A stretch of DNA of 64,000 bases, taken from assembly GCA_019925105.1 (NCBI GenBank), contig JAHGAU010000029.1, positions 434,001 to 498,000 on the forward strand. Reading direction: 5' to 3'. The DNA comes from Niebla homalea. Taxonomy: Eukaryota; Ascomycota; Lecanoromycetes; Lecanorales; Ramalinaceae. Within the stretch, counting starts at the first letter, position 1. The number at the start of each line of letters is the position of its first letter. Shown here one piece after another: positions 31,389 to 43,536 of this stretch. The notes under the pieces are model-generated. The model did not search any database. It saw only the letters and a list, made by a program, of their open reading frames with translations, and was not told the origin of the DNA. A program made the translations under genes and the position numbers.

Positions 31389-33174
31389 TCACTTCGCCTC
31401 ATCTCCTTCGTCACTAGTGTTTCGCATTAACCAGCCCATCATGGCCCAGATTCCCCTCATGGCCTCGATCCGATCGTCAGCGATGAGCAAGTCATACCAT
31501 CGCGACCGCCGCATCTCGAGTCTGTGCCAGGGCTGCTGCTGCGGGTTAGAGATGCTGAAGCCTTTGCGTCGGCGGCGTGGAGGCTGCTTGGGTAGATTCT
31601 CGGTGTATTGGTTGGGGATGCGGAGGTGGATGATGGAGATGTGGTGCATGACAGAGGAGAGGAGGTAGATCTGGATTCACCCGTGATTCAGCTCCTCTAC
31701 CCTCCTCCATGTTTCCTCGAGCATGGGAATGACGAGCGGAATTGATGGATTGACTTACATCGTCATACTGGGTCGCCCTCTCCTTTCCAATCCTCAGATA
31801 CTTCACGCCCTTCTCCCACATTGTGGTAGGCGGCCTCACCTCCCTCCACAATGCTGCCCTGTTCATCTTCCTCGACTTCTTCCTTGGCTGCCCTCCACCA
31901 TGATCCCCCGTTGCCAACTCTTCCACCGTCTCCTCCTCCTCTATGCCAACCTCACCACCTTGCCCACCACCCCATCGCGGCTTGTGAGCCCACCACTGCT
32001 CCTCCTGCACGCCTTCCTCCTGCTTCCCGTCCCTCGCACGCTTCTGCGCCAACATCAATCCCAGCCCGACCTCCCTCAGTAAATCCATAATCTCCTGCTT
32101 CCCCTCCCCCAACCCATCTTCCGGCCTCCGAAAGACTACCGTGTCCCTGCAATACACCCCTGCCAAAGGTCCCTCTAGGATCCCCCGCCTGGCTTGCCGC
32201 GAGTCGCGGGGAGAGCGGTAGATGTTGGCGTTGTGCGGCAAGGGCATGATCATGCCGGACATCTTGAGTCGGGGCTGCTGGCGGGCATGCTCAAGGCGGC
32301 AGCGGAAACACCAGGTCAGGGGTTCGACGAAGGTGAAGATGGTGTCTTCACGGTACTTGGCGGGCATGTTGCGGCCGGTTTTGGTGCGGCGGCCGGTGTA
32401 GGTCTCTTCGGCAACCGGGGCGGAGGCTGGTGGTGGTGGTGGTGTTTCTTGGGTTCTGGACAAGGGATCGGGGACGGTCCCAGATGATGGTGGTGATGGT
32501 GGGGCCGGCATTTGGGCCTTGCTGCTGCGGAGATTGTCAATTTCCATGGCTGCAGGGGGTTTGTCCTGTACCTCCTCGCGAGGGGAGGACTTGGAGTAAT
32601 CATCTTGGCTGGTATCCCAGTAGTCAGCCATGTTGAAGAGGTTGTCGAAGAATTTGCGGAAGTGCACCACACGTGCTGCCGGATGACCGTGGCGAGCGGG
32701 CTTTTGGCGAGCGGCACGGAAGGCATCGTCGTTGTCTTGAAGCAGCTCTCTTGCTCTACCATAGAAGGCTTCATGGCCGGGCTGTGGGCCGCCGTTACTC
32801 AACGGCTCATTTGGAGGGGTTGTAGTTGGCGAGGCATTGGCATCCTCCTCGAGCTTCGCTGGATCATGTCCCCATTCAAGGGGAGGCAGATATATGGCCG
32901 GAAGAAGCTGCTCGAGAGGGACCTCGTTCTCTAGATTGACGTTCAGAGTTTCCAGATGTTTGTGTGATGGACCTGTCCTAAGTATGTTGCTGAAAAGCTT
33001 AAGGGGATCAGGAATCTCGCCAGAAGCTCCTAGATCATGGGCTATTGGGTTGCAGCTGGGGAAGTCTAGCGGAGTCGCTGGAGGCGGAGGTACGCGAGGC
33101 CGATCGCGATCATCATCCTCGTCATTTTTAGCTAGTAAGACGCGTTTCAGCTTCGACCCCTTTCTGGAAGTCAT
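31389..33174 (-). CDS. Conserved-looking protein of unknown function
   Basis: Two exons, 31759-33174 and 31389-31670, with an 88-bp intron (GTAAGT donor) give 565 residues. I chose ATG at 33174 (MTSRKGSKLKRV) because it opens a basic, ordered N-terminus; ATG at 33222 is an alternative. The middle contains a proline-rich disordered segment, then a block rich in Arg, Trp and Cys: YTGRRTKTGRNMPAKYRED, TWCFRCRLEHARQQ and YCRDTVVFRRPEDG. The C-terminus, over the intron, is helical and ordered (IYLLSSVMHHISIIHLRI, then MRRSRWYDLLIADDRIEAM). The pattern of ordered blocks split by disorder suggests a scaffold or regulatory protein. I do not recognise a named domain. Confidence 0.7.
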
Positions 33175-34150
33175 GGCGTCCCGCCATAGGTGACACGCAG
33201 GAATGGCACAGAAATCACACATAGGAAAGCTTTTCAAAACACATAGGCGGGCGCAAACCCGATTTGAATCACCACTTAAGACTCTTTTCGCGAATATGAC
33301 GCCTTAGATGCCTACGATGTAGACCGTGAAGGAAGGCACGTTCTTGCAACAGGTAAGACCCAAACTTGAAAGTTGACTTGCAGCGCGTTAAAGTTGATGC
33401 AATGTCCGCTCGGCCACAGGTTCATGGCACGACCTAGCTGTCTGAGAGGCAATTTACTCACCCAAAGCTGCTAGGTTTCCAAACATGATCCGTCACGAAC
33501 CTCCAAGGTCAACGTCAACAGCGTGTGAATCTTGAAGATCAACTCGTTATGCATTGCTGACTCGACTCGATATCATTCAACTAGATAAAAATATTGCGAA
33601 GGATCCATGTTGCCAGCGAAGCTCCTAATCAAGCTTGCGTGTGGCAACAAACTTTGATAACGGGGTGAACCGTTACTTACCCGTTATTCCGTACCAGCCG
33701 TGGAAGTATGTTAAATCAAGGACTCACCAACCTTTGTCCTTTACGTATGACAGTCATCCTACGCATTGAAGAACGGAGTGAGCTTTCCATTTGACTGTTC
33801 AACAGGGTGATCTTGTAGCTTGCTTGCTTGACTGACGAGGGTAGATCCACTTAGGATCACATCTCAGATGAGGCATGATTCGATTTTCGGTTCGACTTTT
33901 CAGTATTTGATTTCTCCATTGTTACCTTTCAGCGTTTACGTCATACTGCGTATCTCTGTTGCTTCTCCAGCCTCACACGAATGCATGAAAGACTAGTATC
34001 AGGTTAATTGTAGCATCAGCAAGCGCTTCTCTCATCTGGCCCGTGGGGCCTGTTATTCTCCTTGCAAAGGTTTTGTCCATTTCTTTTCCCTTGCTTTCCG
34101 TTTTGGAAATTAAGTGATACCTTGCTATTTGGTAATCCTCATTGAACAAG
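33175..34150. other. Intergenic, divergent promoter region
   Basis: This separates the conserved minus-strand gene from the plus-strand 5-oxoprolinase gene. There is no supported coding sequence. Both promoters should lie here. Confidence 0.5.
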
Positions 34151-37100
34151 ATGGCCGTAACTTCTGACGGTGGCATCCGGATCGCAATTGATGTACAACT
34201 TCCTGCCCATGTAGTTTCTAAATTTATCACACTGACGATCCTCAGAGAGGCGGCACATTCACCGATTGCGTTGGCAACAGGGGGAGTGGCAAAATGACGG
34301 ATGATGTAGTAATCAAATTACTTTCTGAGGATCCTGCAAACTACGAGGATGCGCCCCAAGAGGGTATCCGCCGACTGCTCTCAAAATTCACTGGCGAAGA
34401 GGTGCCTCGGGGTCGACCGCTTGACACTACACAGATCGAAAGCATCCGCATGGGCACTACCGTTGCAACTAATGCATTGCTTGAGCGAAAAGGAGAGAGA
34501 ATAGCCATGGTAGTTTCGAAAGGTTTCAAAGACTGTCTAGCAATTGGGAATCAGTCGAGACCCAAGATCTTTGACTTGGCAATCCGAAAGCCTGATGTCC
34601 TGTACGAGAAGGTTATCGAGGTAAACGAGCGGGTCACACTCGAGGATTATGCGGAAGATCCAGAGCGACACGTCACTGAAGTAGGTGATCAAATAGCAGA
34701 CCCCAGGATGGTCAACGGTCTCTCTGGCGAAGCGGTCCGCATTCTAGAGAGCCCATCGGAAGCAGAAGTCAGGTCGCAACTAGAAAGCCTTCGCGGAGAG
34801 GGATTCAAAAGCATTGCCGTATGTCTCGTCCATGGCTATACTTACCCAGATCACGAAGCGCTGGTGGGTAGACTAGCTCGAGAGATTGGCTTTGACCATG
34901 TCAGCCTTAGCCACGAATTGATGCCCATGATCAAGCTTGTTCCCCGGGCCACTTCTGCTTGCGCGGACGCCTACTTGACACCTGCCATCAAAAAATATAT
35001 CGCCGGATTTTCGGCTGGTTTCGAAGGAGGTCTAGGTACAGAAAGCGTTAAGAAAGAGAGTGGTACGAAAGGTTCACGTTGCGAGTTCATGCAATCGGAT
35101 GGCGGTCTAGTTGATGTGGGCCTTTTCTCAGGATTACGTGCCATTCTATCAGGTCCTGCTGGTGGGGTGGTGGGCTATGCTCTGACTTCATATGATCCAG
35201 AGACAAGGACGCCAGTCATTGGATTCGATATGGGCGGGACGAGCACTGACGTGAGCAGGTACGGTGACGGGAGATATGAACATGTGTTTGAAACCACCAC
35301 CGCTGGTGTGACAATTCAATCACCTCAGCTAGATATCAACACCGTCGCGGCAGGTGGAGGGTCTCGGTTGTTCTTCAGAAACGGTCTCTTTGTTGTTGGT
35401 CCAGAATCTGCGGGCGCTCATCCGGGCCCGGCGTGCTATCGCAAAGGCGGGCCGTTGACAGTCACTGACGCGAACCTATTCCTTGGCCGGCTTTTGCCAG
35501 ACTTCTTCCCCAAGATCTTTGGCAAGAACGAAGACCAGGGTCTCGATGAGGAGGCAGGCGAGATACTATTCCGACAGCTGACAGAGGATATCAACAAGGA
35601 GATTGCCGGTGACGACAAGTCAAAGCAGATGACTGCAGATGAAGTCGCTTACGGATTCATCAAAATTGCCAATGAAACTATGACCCGTCCGATTCGATCT
35701 CTCACCGAAGCTAAAGGCCATGATACGTCTAGGCACCGTCTTGCTACATTCGGCGGTGCTGGAGGTCAGCATGCTGTAGCAATTGCTGAGAGCCTAGGTA
35801 TCAGCCAAATCCTGGTACACAAATACTCATCCGTACTGTCTGCCTACGGCATGGCTTTGGCGGATGTAGTCGACGAGAGCCAGGTGCCTGCTTCATCAAC
35901 TTGGTCAGAGAAGGAGAATGTCATCTCCGAGCTCAAGAAAACCATGAATCGCTTAAAGGAAAAGTCTAGAGCAAAACTACGTGATCAAGGCTTTTCGGAC
36001 GACAAGATTGTGTTTGAAGAGTATCTTAATATGCGATATCGTGGGACTGAGTCCGCACTCATGATCGTCCGACCAGCGAAGGAGGAAGCAGACAAGAGCT
36101 TCGGCGGGGTTGAATGGGCATTTGGTAAAGCCTTCGAGAAGCAGCACGAGCAAGAGTTTGGCTTCACTTTCCCAGACCGGGAGATTATCGTTGACGACAT
36201 TCGCGCAAGGGGAATCGGTAAGAGTTTTGAAGGCTTGGAGAAGACCGTAGACATGCAACTAAGAGAGATCACGCCAAAGGATGTGGCCGACAGCAAGAAG
36301 TATGGGAACTCGAAGATTTACTTCGAAGGTGGTCGACAGGAGACCCCAATTTACAAGTTGGAGAGCCTCGATGTGGGAGACCGTATCAGAGGTCCAGCAA
36401 TCCTGGCTGACGGCACCCAAACGATAGTCGTGACGCCAAGCGCCTCTGCTCTAATCACAGACACCCATGTAGTCATCAACATAGGAGAAAGCGAAGGTCG
36501 GAAGATGGTGAACGACAAAGAAGTCGATCCAATCATGCTCAGCATATTTGCACACCGGTTCATGGCCATCGCCGAGCAGATGGGTCGGGCTCTCCAAAAG
36601 ACAAGTGTCAGCACCAACGTCAAAGAACGTCTGGACTACTCATGTGCACTATTTGACTCTTCTGGCGGACTCGTGGCCAACGCTCCTCATCTCCCGGTCC
36701 ACCTCGGCAGTATGTCCACTTGCGTAAGCACCCAAGCAGAAATATGGCAGGGCCGCCTCAAAGCGGGCGACGTAATCGTCTCCAACCACCCTGAATATGG
36801 TGGCACTCACCTCCCGGACATCACCGTTGTGACCCCTGCCTTCAGCGGCCCCGATATCATCTTCTACGTCGCCTCCCGAGCCCACCACGCGGACATTGGC
36901 GGCATCCTGCCAGGCTCAATGCCCCCTCACTCTCGCGAGCTCTTCCAAGAAGGCGCGGCGATCAAATCCGAGAAACTCGTCTCCGAAGGCCACTTCAACG
37001 AGAAACGCATCACCGAACTCCTCTATGACGAGCCATCCCGCTTCCCCGAATGCAGCGGAACGCGCTGCCTTGCCGACAACCTCAACGACCTGAAAGCCCA

Positions 37101-38465
37101 GATCGCCGCCAACCAAAAGGGGATCAACCTGATCTCCGCTCTGATATCCGATTACACCGAACCCGTCGTGCAATTCTATATGCGAGCCATCCAAAGCAAT
37201 GCCGCGTTGTCTGTACGCAACCTCCTCAAGGACATCGCCAGCCGTTACTTCCCCTCCTCTTCTACCTCCTTCTCCTCTTCCATCACCAACGGCACAAACA
37301 CTGAAAATTCCACCAACACCCTCACAGCTGCCGACCACATGGACGACGGCTCCCCCATCCACCTCTCAATCTCCATCTCCCCGACCCAGGGCACCGCAAC
37401 ATTCGACTTCACCGGCACAGGACCGGAAGTCTATGCCAACATCAACGCTCCTGAAGCCGTCACCTACAGCGCGTAAGTACGGCTGCCGGGGCGGGTTGGC
37501 TCCCATCCTCCTCCCTCCACAATCTCCCCCCCCTTTTCCAAATATCCCCAATAAAGCAACTTCTACTGACTTTCTTTGAATGGGATATCAGCATAATCTA
37601 CACCCTCCGCGCCCTCATCTCCCAAGACATCCCCCTGAACCAGGGCTGCCTCGCTCCCATCACCGTCATCATCCCCAAAGGCTCCTTCTTGTCCCCCTCG
37701 GGCCAAGCGGCCGTGGTGGGCGGCAACGTGTTGACGAGCCAACGGGTGACGGATGTGATATTGAAGGCGTTTGGCGCCTGCGCGGCCAGTCAGGGGTGCT
37801 GCAACAATCTGACGTTTGGGTTTGGAGGAAGGAGCGGCGGCGGCGGCACAGAAGGGAAGGAGGAGGAGGAGGAGGAGATTCAGAGGGGGTTCGGCTACTA
37901 CGAGACCATCGCGGGGGGTTCCGGCGCGGGCCCGGACTGGGATGGCACGTCCGGGGTGCACACGCACATGACCAACACGCGCATCACGGACGCGGAAGTG
38001 TTTGAGCGGCGGTATCCCGTCATTCTCCGGGAGTTCTCGCTCCGGCGTGGCAGTGCCGGGGAAGGGTTGCATCGGGGTGGCGAGGGCGTGGTGCGCGATA
38101 TCGAGTTCCGGATCCCGGTGCAGGTGAGCATTTTGAGTGAGAGGAGGGTGTATGCACCGTATGGGCTGGAGGGCGGGGCCAGTGGGGGCAGGGGGGAGAA
38201 TTGGTGGATGCGGAAAGTGAAAAGGGTAAAGGATAACGCTGGTGAAGAGAAGGAAGAGGAAGTGGGGTATAGAAAAGTCGGGTTGGGTGGGAAGAACACG
38301 GCGGCGATGCAGCCGGGCGAGCGGATTGTAGTGTGTACGCCCGGCGGCGGAGGGTGGGGAAAGCTGGGAGGAGAGAGGAAAGTTGGGAAGACGAAGAAGG
38401 ATGAGCAGGCCAGTTGGAGGAAGGGGAGTATTGCGCAGAGAGCGGAGGCACAAGAGACTGTATGA
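34151..38465 (+). CDS. OXP1: 5-oxoprolinase (ATP-hydrolysing)
   Basis: Three exons, 34151-34192, 34246-37472 and 37592-38465, with introns of 53 and 119 bp, give 1380 residues. The tiny first exon (14 codons) is needed to complete the nucleotide-binding motif [15 protein letters not shown]. The N-terminal half is the hydantoinase A-type domain ([45 protein letters not shown]). The C-terminal half is hydantoinase B-like ([36 protein letters not shown], and a final PGGGGWG). The enzyme opens 5-oxoproline to glutamate with ATP in the gamma-glutamyl (glutathione) cycle, in the cytosol. It is longer than the usual ~1290 residues because of Gly/Glu-rich inserts near 37820-37880 and 38190-38270. Confidence 0.95.
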
Positions 38466-38883
38466 ATCTGAATTTTTGTCTTTTGTTTTCCTGACGAGAT
38501 ATGTATCTGTCAACGAAGGGTTATGTCCATTTCCGCAGAAATACAAACAGTAAAGGCAGAAGAGGCAGCAAGATCTTGGTTTCCTCTTTTGGGTCTCGAT
38601 GACATACATACGTATCACATTAAGTCGTTCGCGTCATGAGTATGAACGGTTGCTGCACCCACTGTTGACCTGCCTCAGTCGGCAAGTAGCATGGGAATGG
38701 TGATCAGGGCGTGTCCACCATGATTGAGGGTGCTATCTTGGTGTATCGTGGATTCAAGGGCATGATCGATGCTCTCTCCTTGCTGCTTTCTCCCAGAAGC
38801 CGACTCGACTGCCGGAAGTCTCTTGTGTTGCTTTGTATCTTGAAGCATGTTGGATTGACATTTTGAGCCAAGGATCATGGGCT
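38466..38883. other. Intergenic between convergent genes
   Basis: A short spacer holding the 3' ends of 5-oxoprolinase and the DUF7730-like gene. Nothing else is seen. Confidence 0.5.
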
Positions 38884-40245
38884 TCAAGGGACATCTCGTG
38901 TGTCTGCCTGGATTCCTTCGTTGGGGAGACCTGTGGTGAGGACGGCGGTAGGTCGGGTGGTAGCATCCACGTTGCTGGCGTTGTAGGTACGTAAATGATG
39001 GTCCATGTAGATCCTCATGCCTTGTCTCAACTTCTTCTGCATCAATTTGTCGAAATCCCTGACCTTCTTGTAAAATTCATCCTCAGTAGTGGCCAGAGGT
39101 GACAGGTCAAAGTCAAACTCCCTTCGCATTGGGGACACATGTATCTTCAGAGTTCTTAATCCTTTTGGTCCCACCTGTAAATCGAATAGTCGTTGTATCC
39201 AAGCTTCGTTGACCTTCAACATCTCGCGCTTCTTTTCCAGGAAGATGAAGACCTCAATGTTCTGTAGGTTCGTCATATATTTCTTGATGCCATTGAGCCA
39301 GTGTATTGTGTTGCAGAATGTGCACTCGCCCACACGATGCCAGTACCGGGCAGTGCTACAGCCAGAGTGCTGAGTCCGTTTCACCATGCGATTCTGATCA
39401 TACACCAAGTGAACATTTCTTATGCGAGCAAGGCGCTGCGGGAGTGCGCCGGTGATGAAGAAGGGAGGCTTGTGGAGGTCTACGAAGTTGAATGTGGGTT
39501 GGGTGTAAAGCAAATCAATGGACTCCTTGTAGATGAGTCGGCATGTTCGGAGCAGTGCGGGACCTCCAGATTTGCGCATGGCATCGAGGGTTATTTTCGG
39601 TATGCGATGGAGCTCTCTGATACCCTCCTCGACGCCTGGCTCATCCGAGACGTCCTCGTGCAGGATGCAAGGATAAGCCACGGCTTTGAAATCTCTCTTG
39701 GGTTTCTTCTTTGGGTCTTTGAAAAGCTTGAAAGGCCCCTCCATGATATTGAACCAGTCCGCGTCACCTATCAGAACCTCCTTGTAGATTCTTATACGGA
39801 TCTCGGCGGGCAATTTGCTGAAGAGTGGAGAGGCTGCTTGAGATTTGGTTTCTTCAGAGACACTAACACGCCTTCTCTGTTGTAGAGGTATAGCTCGAGG
39901 TTTTCCCATCTCAAAGTCCCACACGCGGCCTCTTCGCCGATTCAATTGGAAGAAGTTGAACCATAAGAATTTGCCAGGGAGCATGACGCTGACCACATAT
40001 GTATAGAGAAAGGCTTGTCTTCCACGTTGCCAGCAACAGGCGATGGAGAATACCAGGGCCAGTGCTCCGATGACAATATGCATGGCCAAAGCCCACGGAA
40101 GGTATACGAGAGTGACAAGAGCCCAGAAGAACCAGCATGCCATTTGCCAGGTCCAGAAACCGACATTATCAATGAGTTTCGGTCGCGGGTCATCAATGCC
40201 TCTTGCAAATTCCTCATTATCCATCTCCAGATCCGATTTGCTCAT
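38884..40245 (-). CDS. DUF7730/2EXR-like protein with N-terminal membrane anchor
   Basis: An intronless gene of 453 residues from ATG at 40245 (MSKSDLEMDNEEF). Residues ~28-95 are strongly hydrophobic with two or three spans (ACWFFWALVTLVYLPWAL, IGALALVFSIACC). A basic stretch (NRRRGRVW) precedes FSKLPAEIRIRIYKEVLIG, the F-box-like entry of 2EXR/DUF7730 proteins. The later hallmark LLRTCRLIYKESIDLLYTQ and a domain with NVHLVYD and TLKIHV strands follow. Most relatives are soluble, so the membrane anchor is a notable addition. The C-terminal ~30 residues are disordered. It may attach an adaptor domain to an internal membrane, but no partner can be inferred. Confidence 0.75.
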   Translation of the reverse strand: MSKSDLEMDNEEFARGIDDPRPKLIDNVGFWTWQMACWFFWALVTLVYLPWALAMHIVIGALALVFSIACCWQRGRQAFLYTYVVSVMLPGKFLWFNFFQLNRRRGRVWDFEMGKPRAIPLQQRRRVSVSEETKSQAASPLFSKLPAEIRIRIYKEVLIGDADWFNIMEGPFKLFKDPKKKPKRDFKAVAYPCILHEDVSDEPGVEEGIRELHRIPKITLDAMRKSGGPALLRTCRLIYKESIDLLYTQPTFNFVDLHKPPFFITGALPQRLARIRNVHLVYDQNRMVKRTQHSGCSTARYWHRVGECTFCNTIHWLNGIKKYMTNLQNIEVFIFLEKKREMLKVNEAWIQRLFDLQVGPKGLRTLKIHVSPMRREFDFDLSPLATTEDEFYKKVRDFDKLMQKKLRQGMRIYMDHHLRTYNASNVDATTRPTAVLTTGLPNEGIQADTRDVP

Positions 40246-40946
40246 TTTGTCCCAGCAGTCAGCCAAGGTCTATCAGGTACGTTTACCTCGATGGTCTCGA
40301 TACAACCTGTGCTGGTGGGGCCAATCACTCGAAGAATCATCTTCTGTTCATTCTGCTCATGTTCTTGGGTCGTCCAGTCTCGCATTTCAGGTTTCTCGGA
40401 AGGTCGTTCAGTACCTAGCCTTGCGAGGAAGTTGACATGAGGCTACAGCCACAAAAGCATTGGTGGAGGGGTTACTTGCATAAAGAAGGCTAGTTCTAAA
40501 TACGATAAGCACAGGTAAAGTGATGTCCGATACTGCGCGGTATTCACTGAAGATGGCGATAAAATATGAATGTAAGCTAGCCAGTCAATAATCTGTGAGG
40601 CAGTCTGTCAGAGCAATCGTTGTCAAGCTGGACAGTCTTGGGCTCCAATTTCGGGTCTGTAACACCTCTTGGCATTCGTCTTCTGGCGGCGGCGGAAGGG
40701 GGCTCGGGGGGGCTTGGTGGGTGTTTCGGGGGGCCAACGCTAAGGGGACCTCGGATTAATATTAATATGGATTAAGGTATCGGATCTTGAGAAGGACAAG
40801 TTGTCTCAATTCTGAATATAGAAAAGCTGATTGCAAAGCCTCATCCTCCATTCAATACATATTCTGTGTACGTCTCGACAACCCGATCATCACTCTGTCT
40901 CCTCTTCATCTTTTGTGAGCGAATTCCTCGTCTGAGTTACATCACT
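40246..40946. other. Intergenic, divergent promoter region
   Basis: This lies between the minus-strand DUF7730-like gene and PDI. There is no supported gene. Confidence 0.5.
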
Positions 40947-42714
40947 ATGCGCTCCTTCAGAAATGCAGCCTTTGGGCTCGTCACCGCGGCCGCTGCTGTA
41001 GCCGCATCAGATGTACACGACCTTAAGAAAGACACGTTTGTCGATTTCGTAAAAAGTCATGACCTTGTCCTCGCAGAGTTCTTTGCCCCCTGGTGTGGGC
41101 ATTGCAAAGCTCTCGCTCCTGAGTACGAAGAGGCCGCTACCACCTTGAAAGAAAAAGACATTCCCTTGGTCAAAGTCGATTGCACAGAGGAGGCCGATCT
41201 CTGCAAAGACTATGGAGTCGAAGGCTACCCAACTGTCAAGGTGTTCCGCGGCCCAGACAATGTAGCCGCATATCAAGGGCAACGGAAAGCCCCAGCGTAA
41301 GTTGTTCATTTGCGCCCACAATGCGGTCCCTCCCAATGAAAGCTCATGGACTGACCGTCGACCAGTATAATCTCATACATGGCCAAGCAGGCAATGCCTG
41401 CCGTCTCCGTCCTCACCCCAGAAACTATTGAAGAATTCAAGACATCCGACAAAGTCGTCATTGTCGCATATTTCGCCGCCGACGATAAGGCTTCCAACAC
41501 CACCTTCACCGAAGTCGCATCTGGCATGAGAGACGACTACCTCTTCGGCGCGACCAATGACGCCGATTTGGCAAAGGCTGAGGGTGTCAAGCAGCCTGGT
41601 ATAGCCCTATACAAATCCTTTGATGAGGGCAAGGACGTCTTTGACGGCAAGTTCGAAGCCGAGGCTATCAAGAAGTTCACGACCGATTCTGCCACGCCCT
41701 TGGTGGGAGAAGTTGGACCGGAAACATACGCATCATACATGGCTGTACGTTCACTGTCAACCTGTGACAGCTCCCCTCCCTCGCTGACAGCACTTCTTAG
41801 GCGGAACTACCCCTTGGCTACATCTTCGCAGAGACGGAGGAGGAGCGTGCTGAATTGGCCGAGACCCTCAAGCCTCTGGCCAAGAAATACAAGGGCAGAG
41901 TCAACTTGGCCACCATTGACGCCAAATCATTCGGCGCTCACTCGGAAAATCTCAACCTGAAGAACGGCCAATGGCCAGCATTCGCCATCCAAGAGATCGT
42001 CAAGAACCAGAAGTTCCCCTTTGACCAGGAAAAGAAGCTTACTGAGAAGGACGTGGGTGCCTTCATACAGAATTTCCTCGACGGAAAGCAGGAACCTTCA
42101 GTCAAGTCAGAGCCTGTGCCGGAGAAGCAGGAGGGACCGGTCAAGGTGGTTGTCGCCAAGAACTACAAGGAGATTGTGATTGAGAACGAGAATGACGTCC
42201 TTCTCGAGTTCTACGCACCATGGTGTGGCCATTGCAAGAGGTACAGTGCCCATGCCCACGTGGGTCCTGCTCCTGTTATGCTCACGCTATTTCTAGTCTT
42301 GCTCCCAAGTATGAAGAGCTCGCGGCCATGTACCCCGATTCTGCTCAAGTCACCATCGCCAAAGTCGATGCGACCGCAAATGACTTGCCTGACGAGATCC
42401 AAGGCTTCCCAACCATCAAGCTCTTCCCGGCAGGCGGCAAGTCGGAGCCGATAACCTACAGTGGCTCCCGTACCGCGGAGGACCTGGCGGCTTTCGTCAA
42501 GGAGAATGGCAAGTACAAGGTTGACGCTTATGAGGGCAAGAATGAGACTGATGACGAGACGCCATTGGCTGAGGGTATGGGCGAGGCTGCCAAAGCCGCC
42601 ACCCAGGTTGCCAAGGAGAGCATGCAGAGTGCGGCCAGTGAAGCGATGGAGGCGGCCAAGAGTGCCGCTGCTGATACCGACGGTGAGGATGGTCAGGAGC
42701 ACGATGAGTTGTGA
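40947..42714 (+). CDS. PDI1: Protein disulfide isomerase
   Basis: Four exons, 40947-41296, 41366-41744, 41801-42240 and 42297-42714, with introns of 69, 56 and 56 bp, give 528 residues. A signal peptide covers about residues 1-20 ([14 protein letters not shown]). The order is thioredoxin a domain with active site C50-G-H-C53, two non-catalytic thioredoxin folds, then the a' domain with C385-G-H-C388. The last intron splits the codon after that site. The protein ends in an acidic Ala-rich tail and HDEL, the ER-retention signal. It forms and rearranges disulfides in the ER lumen. Both active sites are intact. Regulation by the unfolded-protein response is expected from the family but I did not identify an element. 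Confidence 0.97.
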
Positions 42715-43536
42715 GAGTGCAAGTGCAGATGCGGCCAAAATGATTGCAGCTTTGTGCCATGGTCAGGAGGTCAATGAGCTTGATATCACTATGAAATTGC
42801 GGCGTGAAGCGGCATTCTGTAAATTATGAGGTTTTGGATACATGGCCGTGGAAATAGTCATCAATACCCCTTCTGGTGGTATCTCTGCTATTCGTGCTTG
42901 AACCATGTGGCATCTTGCTATTTCTGATCTCTCTGACATTCACTCATTCTTAGCGTTTGAAAAGGAGGTAAATGAAAAGCCGCTCGGGTGGCATCAAAAG
43001 TCAAGGCATTGAATTTCACGCTAGCCGATAAGCTTATCGCAGAGCTCATCAGTCTGACAATTGGCATGACAAGCCTGACGCTCGTGAATGTAACGTAACC
43101 ATCATCATCATCATCATCATCATCAGTACTTGTTGGTCGTATAATCACCAACACATACGCAGCATGGTGACAGAGGCATAGTGATCGTGACAGATCTATC
43201 AAAAATGTGGGCTGACAAAGCCTGTTGAACAAAACCTTAAAGCTTGGAAGTTGGGGGTCCTTGGTTTTTCGAGCTGTCAAAAGCCTGTCATTCCCCACGC
43301 CAGCGGTGCCAGCGCTGCCAGCGCCAATATCCTGCACCTGACCAGAGTCCACCATTCCATAACAAATGATCAGGATTTGTGCAGCTGTGTCTCTTCAGTA
43401 TTCAAGATAGGTTGCACAAGATTCATCATATCATCTGATATACTACACACTATTGCAACATCATTCTCCATCACGTAAAGCCAGCTGCTCTTGCCAGTTC
43501 GAGCCACATCGCCACTACTTCCCCTTCCTCAGCAAA
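42715..43536. other. Intergenic with ATC microsatellite
   Basis: There is no supported gene. The region contains (ATC)8 at 43101-43125, then the promoter and leader of the next gene. Confidence 0.55.
43101..43125. repeat. (ATC)8 microsatellite
   Basis: Eight perfect ATC units. It is non-coding and lies downstream of PDI. Confidence 0.9.
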
